From Ruminococcus sp. UBA4275 (lineage in GTDB: Bacteria > Bacillota > Clostridia > Oscillospirales > Ruminococcaceae): DNA of 8,632 nucleotides. The notes below the pieces were generated by a model. It saw nothing but the letters and a program-made list of their open reading frames with translations, made no database searches and had not been told where the DNA came from. The DNA is taken from NCBI GenBank assembly GCA_002395085.1, contig DGVV01000003.1:1-8632 (forward strand). Direction: 5' to 3'. Made by a program: the position numbers and the translations under genes. This document shows, in pieces, positions 1 through 6,084 of the stretch (positions are counted from its first letter, which is position 1; the number at the start of each line of letters is the position of its first letter).

Positions 1-43
1 AGCGCCCCATTATAATCATCGCGCAGCGATACCTTTATCGACA

Positions 44-78
44 AGCTGAAGCGGAGAACCGTTTGTACGGCTCTCCGC
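44..78 (-). terminator. Probable intrinsic terminator after argF
   Basis: About 21 bases after the argF stop, an inverted repeat (arms 51-60 and 69-78) can form a 10-bp stem, extended by two more pairs (61-62 with 67-68) to a 12-bp stem with a 4-base loop. The single imperfect pair (58/71) is an A-C mismatch if read as plus-strand RNA but a G-U wobble as minus-strand RNA, which fits minus-strand transcription. The following minus-strand bases (TTCAGCTTGT) are only moderately T-rich, so termination may be inefficient. Position at the end of the arg gene run supports the call. Confidence 0.6.
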
Positions 79-99
79 TCTTGTACGTATATGATTCGA

Positions 100-1011
100 T
101 CAGTCCTGCTTGCCCATGACCTTGACAAGGACTGCCTTCTGTGCGTGCAGACGGTTTTCTGCCTCATCAAAGATCTCGTTTGCGTGTGCCTCAAAGACCT
201 TCTCGGTGATCTCCTCGCCGCGGTGTGCCGGCAGGCAGTGCTGCACTATGCACTCAGCGTGAGCAGCGCCCAGCACCTCATCATTGACCTGATAGCCGGC
301 AAATGCGATCTTGCGCTTCTCGGCCTCGCCTTCCTGACCCATCGACGCCCAGACATCCGTGAAGATGACATCCGCATCGACTGCCGCCTCGACCGGCTTG
401 TCAGTCATTGTGAATCCGCCGTTCTTCTTCGCGAAATCAAGCACAATCGGATCCGGCTGATAGTCATTCGGGCAGGCAACGGAAACCTGCATACCGACCT
501 TCAGTCCGCCGACGATCAGCGAATTTGCCATGTTGTTGCCGTCACCGATGTAGCACATCTTCAGACCGCTGAAGCTGCCCTTGTACTCGCGAATCGTCAT
601 GAGATCCGCAAGAACCTGACAGGGGTGGCAGAAGTCGGTCAGACCGTTGATAATCGGGATCGTGCCGAACTTTGCGAGATCCTCGACCTCCTGCTGTGCG
701 AAGGTGCGGATCATGATGCCGTCGAGATAGCGGGAGAGGACACGCGCGGTATCCTGCACCGGCTCGCCGCGGCCGATCTGCATATCATTGGCAGAAAGGA
801 ACAGCGGTGCGCCGCCGAGCTGCGTCATACCGGTTTCAAAGGAGACACGGGTGCGCGTCGATGCCTTCTGGAAGATCATGCCGAGCGTCTTGCCGGCAAG
901 ATGCGGGTGCGGGATGTTGTGCTTGCGCTCATACTTGAGCTGGTCCGCGAGGTTCAGCAGATCAATGATCTCCTCCGCGGAGAGGTCGAGCAGTTTCAGA
1001 AGATGCTTCAT
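100..1011 (-). CDS. argF: Ornithine carbamoyltransferase (anabolic)
   Basis: Cytoplasmic enzyme that joins carbamoyl phosphate to ornithine to give citrulline, the sixth step of arginine synthesis. The 303-aa product has the family hallmarks: the carbamoyl-phosphate loop STRTR at residues 51-55, HPCQ at 129-132, the ornithine-binding segment DVWASMG at 219-225, and HCLPAHRG at 258-265 with the catalytic Cys259. Length is normal for the family. The ATG at 1011 is preceded by AAAGGA (1021-1026) with 9-base spacing and sits 24 bases after argD. It is the last gene of the run and is followed by a hairpin. The biosynthetic context argues for the anabolic rather than the arginine-deiminase-linked form. 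The HCLP and DxWxSMG motifs favour true ornithine over N-acetylornithine as substrate, which agrees with argJ in the same operon. The source of carbamoyl phosphate (carAB) is not in the window. Confidence 0.97.
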   Translation of the reverse strand: MKHLLKLLDLSAEEIIDLLNLADQLKYERKHNIPHPHLAGKTLGMIFQKASTRTRVSFETGMTQLGGAPLFLSANDMQIGRGEPVQDTARVLSRYLDGIMIRTFAQQEVEDLAKFGTIPIINGLTDFCHPCQVLADLMTIREYKGSFSGLKMCYIGDGNNMANSLIVGGLKVGMQVSVACPNDYQPDPIVLDFAKKNGGFTMTDKPVEAAVDADVIFTDVWASMGQEGEAEKRKIAFAGYQVNDEVLGAAHAECIVQHCLPAHRGEEITEKVFEAHANEIFDEAENRLHAQKAVLVKVMGKQD

Positions 1012-1035
1012 AATATCAAATCCTTTCGCAGAAGA

Positions 1036-2199
1036 TTATGCGAGAACCTTGCGCAGAATTGCAAGTCCCGCGTCGATTTCGTCCTTTGTGATCGTGAGCG
1101 GCGGCAGGAGACGCAGCTTTTCTTTGGCGGTCAGCACGAGCAGACCTGCGTCATTTGCTGCGAGCATGACATCGTGAGCATCTTTCGATTTCAGCGTTAT
1201 ACCGATCATCATGCCGATGCCGGAGAGCGATTCAATCTCCGGAATTTTCGAGAGTTCCGCCCGCAGATAGGCTGCCTTTTTCTTCACGCTGTCGAGGAAG
1301 CCGTCAGCGGTGACGGTATCGAGAACCGCGACTGCACCCGCGCAGACGACCGGATTGCCGCCGAAAGTTGAGCCGTGCGTGCCGGGGGTGATGACATCCG
1401 CGCACTTGTCATCGACCAGACAGATGCCGATGGGGAGACCGCCGCCGATTGCCTTTGCCATCGTGGTGACATTCGCTTTGATGCCGAAATGTTCCTGCGC
1501 GAGGAACGTACCGGTTCTGCCGCAGCCGGTCTGCACCTCGTCGATGATGAGGATGATGTCGTTCTCATCGCAGAGCTTCCTGACCGCCTGTACATATTCC
1601 TTGTCGAGTGCGCAGACGCCGCCCTCACCCTGAATGACCTCCAGCATAATGCCGCAGACCGTGCCGTCGAGCTTGGATTTCAGGTCATCGAGGTCATTTG
1701 CCTTTGCGAACACATGGCCCGTGGGGAACGGATAGAAATACTGGTGGAAGATATCCTGACCGGTTGCAGCGAGCGTTGCGATGGTTCTGCCGTGGAAGCT
1801 GTTGACGAGAGAAACAATCGTACCGCGCTCCTTGCCGTACTTGTCAGAGCTGTATTTCCGTGCGACCTTGATTGCACATTCATTTGCCTCTGCACCGGAA
1901 TTGCCGAAGAACATCCGCGGGAAACCGGTCACTTTCGCAAGCTTCTCGCAAAGCTCTGCCTGCGGCTGTGTGTAGTAGTAATTGCAGGCGTGCTGCAGCG
2001 AGCGCACCTGATTGCAGACTGCATCGACCCATGCATCATTGCACCAGCCAAGCACATTGCAGCCGATGCCGCTGCCGAAGTCGATGTAAGTTTTGCCGTT
2101 TTCGTCGGTACAGGTGCAATTTTTGCCCTGCACCTCGACCAGCGGAATCCGCCCGAAGGCTTTCATGGTGTGCTGATCGGTAGCCTGAATTGTATTCAT
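1036..2199 (-). CDS. argD: Acetylornithine aminotransferase (PLP-dependent)
   Basis: Class III PLP aminotransferase that converts N-acetylglutamate 5-semialdehyde plus glutamate to N-acetylornithine plus 2-oxoglutarate. The 387-aa protein shows SGAEA at residues 101-105 (phosphate-binding loop), FHGRT at 135-139, QGEGG at 190-194, IIDEVQTG at 218-225 with the PLP-ring-contacting Asp220, the Schiff-base Lys249 in TMAKAIGGGLP, and HGSTFGGNP at 275-283. Length is typical. The ATG at 2199 has a strong AGGAGT site (2205-2210) with 5-base spacing, starting immediately after a double stop (TAATAA) of the upstream gene. It lies between the exported protein and argF. Related enzymes can also act on succinyl-diaminopimelate (DapC activity) or be ornithine aminotransferases; the operon makes ArgD by far the best reading. 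Confidence 0.96.
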   Translation of the reverse strand: MNTIQATDQHTMKAFGRIPLVEVQGKNCTCTDENGKTYIDFGSGIGCNVLGWCNDAWVDAVCNQVRSLQHACNYYYTQPQAELCEKLAKVTGFPRMFFGNSGAEANECAIKVARKYSSDKYGKERGTIVSLVNSFHGRTIATLAATGQDIFHQYFYPFPTGHVFAKANDLDDLKSKLDGTVCGIMLEVIQGEGGVCALDKEYVQAVRKLCDENDIILIIDEVQTGCGRTGTFLAQEHFGIKANVTTMAKAIGGGLPIGICLVDDKCADVITPGTHGSTFGGNPVVCAGAVAVLDTVTADGFLDSVKKKAAYLRAELSKIPEIESLSGIGMMIGITLKSKDAHDVMLAANDAGLLVLTAKEKLRLLPPLTITKDEIDAGLAILRKVLA

Positions 2200-2213
2200 G
2201 ATGAACTCCTTTA

Positions 2214-2693
2214 TTATGTTGCAGCGGCGGTGCTGTTTCTCAGCAGCACTTCCATGACATCCGCGAAATGCGGCGGCTGCTGCGAGCCGATCTGAATGGT
2301 ACGGGTATCGCCGCTGCGGTATGTTACGGTGAGGGCAATGCCGGAATCGTCGGAATCATCCGGGCCGGAAACCGATTGCCACGTAAAAACGCCGTATTTA
2401 TTGAATGCCTCAACAATTTCCTGTGCCTGATCCTCTGTGATTTCGGTGACATCAGCATCGGCGGATACATCGGAATCACCGGCATTCGAGGTGATGATCG
2501 TGAGAGACTCCTCATCAAAATCCCATGTGCGGGTGATGCGGGGGGCTTCGCCGCCGCCGTAAGCATAGCAGATGCGGCAAATATCACTTGCAGCGACTGT
2601 ATTCGGGGCGGCAAGCAGACCTGCGAGACAGGACGTCAGCAGGAGCAGCACAGTCAGGATCGTGAGGATCAGTCGTGCCGGACTTTGCAGCAT
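2214..2693 (-). CDS. Unrecognised exported or lipoprotein-like protein
   Basis: A 159-aa product I cannot assign. The N-terminus has one Arg (R7) then a hydrophobic core at about residues 8-29, so it is probably exported. LTSC at 19-22 matches a lipobox, but the hydrophobic run continues past Cys22, so signal peptidase I cleavage after Ala35 (VAA-S) is an alternative, as is an uncleaved anchor. The mature part has a CxxC (C39-R-I-C42), a Ser/Asp-rich stretch at about 70-83, then a helix-plus-strand unit at 84-151 (the helix at 86-100 starts ITEDQAQEIVEAF) that loosely resembles small domains in clostridial hypothetical lipoproteins. Its ATG begins one base after the argB stop and has no clear ribosome binding site of its own, so translation is probably coupled to argB. 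It ends in two stops just before the argD ribosome binding site. Its place inside the operon suggests co-expression with arginine synthesis; the function is unknown. Confidence 0.75.
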   Translation of the reverse strand: MLQSPARLILTILTVLLLLTSCLAGLLAAPNTVAASDICRICYAYGGGEAPRITRTWDFDEESLTIITSNAGDSDVSADADVTEITEDQAQEIVEAFNKYGVFTWQSVSGPDDSDDSGIALTVTYRSGDTRTIQIGSQQPPHFADVMEVLLRNSTAAAT

Positions 2694-2694
2694 A

Positions 2695-3585
2695 TCAGTA
2701 AACGCTCAGGAACTGTGTTCCGACGCCCTCGTTGGAGCAAATCTCGACGAGGATGGAATGCGGCACTCTGCCGTCGATGATGACAGCCTTCTTGACGCCG
2801 CGGCGGATTGCCTCGACGCAGCAGTCGATCTTCGGGATCATACCGCCGGAGATGATGCCCTGCCGCTTGAGGTTCTGCACTTCGCTGATGTTGACGGAAG
2901 GAATCAGCGTGGAAGGATCTTCCTTATCGCGCAGCAGACCGGCAATGTCGGTCATGAGGATGAGGTTTTCCGCGCCGAGCGCCGCCGCAATGGAAGCCGC
3001 TGCTGTATCGGCGTTGACATTGTAGACCTGACCGTCCGGACCGCAGGCAACAGTTGCGATGACGGGCACATAGCCGTTATCGAGTGCCATGAGAATCGGG
3101 CGGGTATTGACGCCGGTGATCTCACCGACGAGACCGAGATCAGGCTTGGAATCCTTCTTGCGCGCCTGAAGCAGAGCGCCGTCGATGCCGGAGAGACCGA
3201 TTGCCTGTCCGGAATGGCGGGTGAGGTGTGCCACGAGTTCCTTGTTGACCTTGCCGGCAAGCACCATGCGGACGACATCCGCGGTTTCAGCGTCGGTATA
3301 GCGCAGACCGCCGATGAACTTGCTTTCGATGTTGAGTCTGCTGAGCATATCGCTGATTTCCGGACCGCCGCCGTGAACCAGTACCACACGGATGCCGACC
3401 AGCGAAAGCAGCACGATGTCGCTCATAACGGCTTCTTTGAGAGCCTCATTGGTCATAGCGTTGCCGCCGTATTTCACGACGATGATCTTCTGGTTATAGC
3501 GCTGGATGTAGGGGAGCGCGTCGATCAGAACCTGCGAACGGATCTGTGTGGAAATGCTCTCCGGAATTTCCATTTTCTGCATCAT
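2695..3585 (-). CDS. argB: Acetylglutamate kinase, arginine-sensitive type
   Basis: Phosphorylates N-acetylglutamate with ATP to N-acetylglutamyl 5-phosphate, the step after acetylglutamate formation and the usual control point when ArgJ recycles the acetyl group. The 296-aa protein belongs to the amino acid kinase family: VKYGGNAM at residues 37-44, HGGGPEI at 71-77, NVNADTAA at 189-196, MTDIAGL at 211-217 and the ATP-site ISGGMIPK at 245-252. Residues about 10-31 form an extra N-terminal helix before the first strand, and the C-terminus has H276, E281 and GVGT at 287-290. These features are typical of hexameric, arginine-inhibited enzymes and are lacking in the E. coli type, so feedback inhibition by arginine is inferred. 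The ATG at 3585 follows AGGAGT (3592-3597) with 6-base spacing; a second ATG directly follows it, so the exact start could be one codon later. It lies 22 bases after argJ. Confidence 0.97.
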   Translation of the reverse strand: MMQKMEIPESISTQIRSQVLIDALPYIQRYNQKIIVVKYGGNAMTNEALKEAVMSDIVLLSLVGIRVVLVHGGGPEISDMLSRLNIESKFIGGLRYTDAETADVVRMVLAGKVNKELVAHLTRHSGQAIGLSGIDGALLQARKKDSKPDLGLVGEITGVNTRPILMALDNGYVPVIATVACGPDGQVYNVNADTAAASIAAALGAENLILMTDIAGLLRDKEDPSTLIPSVNISEVQNLKRQGIISGGMIPKIDCCVEAIRRGVKKAVIIDGRVPHSILVEICSNEGVGTQFLSVY

Positions 3586-3607
3586 TCAATTACTCCTTTT
3601 TCCTGCA

Positions 3608-4903
3608 TTAGCTGCGGTAATCGCCGTTGATCTGCACGTAGTCGTATGTGAGGTCGCAGCCCCATGCAGCAGCAGATGCCTCGCCGCTGTGCAGGCTGAT
3701 CAGAACCTGAATCTCATCCTCCAGCAGAATGCGCTTTGCATCATCCTCAGAGAACGGCACACCGAATCCGCCGCGTGCCACTGCGATGCGGCCTTCAGCG
3801 GATGCGAGATCCACATCCACACCGGAGATTTCAAAATCGCAGTCTGCATAGCCCATTGCGCAGGCGATACGTCCCCAGTTTGCGTCCGCACCGAACATGG
3901 CAGCCTTAAAGAGGCTGGATTCGATGACGCTCTTTGCGAGCTTTTCCGCGACATCCTCGCTGGGCGCATCCGAAACGATACACTCGATGAGCTTGGTTGC
4001 GCCTTCGCCGTCAGCCGCACACATTCTCGCGAGATTCAGCATGACGGTGTAGAGCGCACCGCGCAGGCTGAGGTAATCCGCGCCCTCATCGGTGATCTCG
4101 CTGTTGCCCGCCTTGCCGTTTGCGAGGATGCAGACCATATCATTGGTAGACTGATCGCCGTCCACGGAGACACGGTTGAGCGTCACGCGCACGACATCGG
4201 AGAGCGCACGCTGGAGCATTTCCGGCGAGACGGCAGCGTCCGTGGTGATGAAGGTCAGGGTCGTAGCCATATTCGGGTGAATCATGCCGCTGCCCTTGAG
4301 CATACCGCCGAGGCGGCAGGTTTTCTTGCCGATCTTGAATTCCACCGCGACTTCCTTCTCGCGGGTATCGGTTGTCATGATGGCGTGAACGGCTTCGCTG
4401 TTGCCGGTGTAGGAGAGACCCTCCACAAGCGAGGGGATGCCGTTTGCGATCGGCTCAATCGGGAGCGACTGACCGATAACGCCGGTTGAGGCGACGATGA
4501 TGTCATTCTCTGCGAGACCGAGGGCATCGGCAGCGAGTTTGCACATTGCATTTGCCTTCTGTTCGCCGTCGGCGTTGCAGGTATTGGCGTTGACGGAGTT
4601 GACAATGACCGCCTGCGCGTGACCGTCAGCGAGGTGGGCTTTCGTCACGAGGATGGGCGCGCCCTTAAACTTATTCTGCGTATAGACCGCAGCGGCGGTG
4701 CAGGGAACATCCGCGAGGATCATGGCGAGGTCATTTTTCTTGGTGGCGGGTGCAGCCGGCTGATTGGCGGCAGCAGCCTGCTCCGTTGCGGTAGAGAGTG
4801 CCTGATGTTTCAGACCGCAGCAAACGCCGTTTGCCTTGAAGCCCTGTGCCGCACAGACGCCGCCGTCCACAAACTGATAGCTCGAAAAGCTCTGTAATTT
4901 CAT
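3608..4903 (-). CDS. argJ: Glutamate N-acetyltransferase (ornithine acetyltransferase)
   Basis: Transfers the acetyl group of N-acetylornithine to glutamate, freeing ornithine and regenerating N-acetylglutamate. Some family members also use acetyl-CoA; the sequence does not show whether this one does. The 431-aa precursor has STGVIGQSLP (oxyanion region) at residues 139-148 and GMIHPNMATTL at 206-216. By family knowledge it self-cleaves between Ala213 and Thr214, giving an alpha chain of 213 residues and a beta chain whose N-terminal Thr214 is the nucleophile. Most relatives have ATML where this has ATTL. It is some 20-25 residues longer than usual because of an Ala/Pro/Gln-rich insertion at about residues 33-55. 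The ATG at 4903 has AGGAGA (4909-4914) upstream with 5-base spacing and lies 22 bases after argC. No argA is visible, which fits an acetyl-recycling pathway. Confidence 0.96.
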   Translation of the reverse strand: MKLQSFSSYQFVDGGVCAAQGFKANGVCCGLKHQALSTATEQAAAANQPAAPATKKNDLAMILADVPCTAAAVYTQNKFKGAPILVTKAHLADGHAQAVIVNSVNANTCNADGEQKANAMCKLAADALGLAENDIIVASTGVIGQSLPIEPIANGIPSLVEGLSYTGNSEAVHAIMTTDTREKEVAVEFKIGKKTCRLGGMLKGSGMIHPNMATTLTFITTDAAVSPEMLQRALSDVVRVTLNRVSVDGDQSTNDMVCILANGKAGNSEITDEGADYLSLRGALYTVMLNLARMCAADGEGATKLIECIVSDAPSEDVAEKLAKSVIESSLFKAAMFGADANWGRIACAMGYADCDFEISGVDVDLASAEGRIAVARGGFGVPFSEDDAKRILLEDEIQVLISLHSGEASAAAWGCDLTYDYVQINGDYRS

Positions 4904-4925
4904 GATTTTCTCCTTGATTCACAGC

Positions 4926-5876
4926 TCAGATGAGACCGGTTTCTTCTGCTGCACCGGTCATGATATTGAAGCACTGGAGTGCTGCGCCGGATGCGCCTTT
5001 GCCGAGATTATCGAGGCGGGAGGCGAGCAGAATCTGATCGTCATTGCCGCAGACGAAGATCTCCAGCAGATTCGTGCCTGCGAGGGTATTGGCAGGGAGG
5101 AAGCCGTTTTCGAGGACATCCTCACCCTGAATTGCGCGCACCTTGACAAACTGCTGACCCGAATAGTGCTTGGCAAACATCGCGTGGACTTCTTCCAGCG
5201 AAGGCTGACCGTTCAGCAGGCGGCGGTGCAGCGGCACGGAGACGACCATGCCGGCGTAGTAATCGCAGACCAGCGGATTGAACATCGGGGGATAGGTGAG
5301 ACCGGCAATCTTCTGCATCTCAGGCAGATGCTTGTGATGCTGTGCGAGTGCATACTGACGCGGGCTGCTGAAATCTGCGGGGCGGTCATCGGATTCATAG
5401 ACCGCAATCGCACCCTTGCCCGCACCGGAGTAACCCGAAACTGCGTGACAGGTCACAGGATAATCGGCGGGCAGCAGACCGCTCTGTACCATCGGATAGA
5501 CGAGCGAGACGAAGCCGGAAGCGTAGCATCCGGGAACGGCAACGCGCTTTGCCGTCTCAATGCGGCTGCGGTGCGCAGCAGAAAGCTCCGGAAAACCGTA
5601 AGCCCAGTCGGGATTGGTACGGTGTGCCGTGGAAGCGTCGATGATGCGCACATCGGGGTTCTCCACGAAGGAAACTGCCTCGATGGAAGCGGCATCCGGC
5701 AGACAAAGGAAGGTCACGTCGGAAGCATTGATGAGGCGGGCGCGTTCCGCATTATCGCGGTGGAGTGCCGGGTCAATGGTCAGCAGTTCCACATCCGGAC
5801 GGTCCTTGATGCGGTCATAGAGTTTGAGACCGGTTGTACCTGCCTGTCCGTCAATATACACCTTTGTAGTTTTCAT
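4926..5876 (-). CDS. argC: N-acetyl-gamma-glutamyl-phosphate reductase, type 2
   Basis: NADPH-dependent reductase that turns N-acetylglutamyl 5-phosphate into the 5-semialdehyde, linking ArgB and ArgD. With the start chosen here it has 316 residues. The Rossmann glycine motif GQAGTTG is at 10-16, the catalytic Cys117 in VPGCYASG at 114-121, SGYSGAGKG at 147-155, and HKHLPE at 181-186. The compact length and the KVYIDGQAGTTGL opening match the type 2 subfamily (about 310 aa) rather than the 340-350-aa type 1 form usual in Firmicutes. Start: GAGGA (5885-5889) stands 8 bases before the ATG at 5876. An ATG at 5885 would overlap this site, and an upstream start at 5936 would add 20 residues that lack family similarity and overlap the previous gene by 86 bases. 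The chosen start overlaps the membrane-protein gene by 26 bases. Confidence 0.95.
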   Translation of the reverse strand: MKTTKVYIDGQAGTTGLKLYDRIKDRPDVELLTIDPALHRDNAERARLINASDVTFLCLPDAASIEAVSFVENPDVRIIDASTAHRTNPDWAYGFPELSAAHRSRIETAKRVAVPGCYASGFVSLVYPMVQSGLLPADYPVTCHAVSGYSGAGKGAIAVYESDDRPADFSSPRQYALAQHHKHLPEMQKIAGLTYPPMFNPLVCDYYAGMVVSVPLHRRLLNGQPSLEEVHAMFAKHYSGQQFVKVRAIQGEDVLENGFLPANTLAGTNLLEIFVCGNDDQILLASRLDNLGKGASGAALQCFNIMTGAAEETGLI

Positions 5877-6084
5877 TTTCTTCATCCTCGCGTCGTTTTT
5901 TCTCATTGCGGAAGTGGCGGGCGATGTTCCAGACACAAGCCAGCACCACGACTGTGATGACCCAGATTCTCGAAACCAGCATGGAGGAATCCGGGAATTT
6001 CAGCATCAGAATGATCTGACCGATCAGCCAGATCAGAAAGGCGACCAGCGTCGTCAGGAAAGTCGTTAAGATGCGTTTTTTCAT
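5851..6084 (-). CDS. Small two-helix membrane protein of unknown function
   Basis: A 77-residue protein that I do not recognise. It begins MKKR, followed by a hydrophobic segment at about residues 5-28, a short loop with FPDSS (30-34), a second hydrophobic segment at about 36-55, and a strongly charged tail (56-72, rich in Arg, Lys and Glu). The positive-inside rule predicts both ends in the cytoplasm and a short outer loop. Its ATG overlaps the argH stop as ATGA (6081-6084), with AAAGGA (6093-6098) 8 bases upstream, and its end overlaps argC by 26 bases, so it is translationally tied to both neighbours. Those signals and the clean membrane pattern argue for a real gene. A role in transport or in anchoring an enzyme is conceivable but nothing in the sequence shows it. 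Confidence 0.8.
   Translation of the reverse strand: MKKRILTTFLTTLVAFLIWLIGQIILMLKFPDSSMLVSRIWVITVVVLACVWNIARHFRNEKKRREDEENENYKGVY

Noticed and set aside
1..50. TATAAT-like sequence at 9-16 and a small ATCGC/GCGAT palindrome at 18-30 near the left edge
   Set aside because: No properly spaced -35 element is seen on either strand, and the gene it might serve would lie outside the window. The palindrome is too short to interpret.
91..1371. A 426-codon plus-strand open frame antisense to argF and argD
   Set aside because: It mirrors the codon positions of well-identified minus-strand genes, has no ribosome binding site or recognisable domain, and crosses a gene boundary. Long antisense frames are common opposite GC-rich genes.
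5877..5936. Upstream start giving a 336-aa ArgC
   Set aside because: The extra residues lie inside the membrane-protein gene, have no family similarity, and the ATG at 5876 has a well-spaced GAGGA site.
1375..5957. Further long plus-strand frames (1375-2295, 2572-3630, 3548-4489, 4902-5957)
   Set aside because: All lie opposite argD, argB, argJ and argC and have low-complexity, non-protein-like compositions. They are shadows of the real genes.
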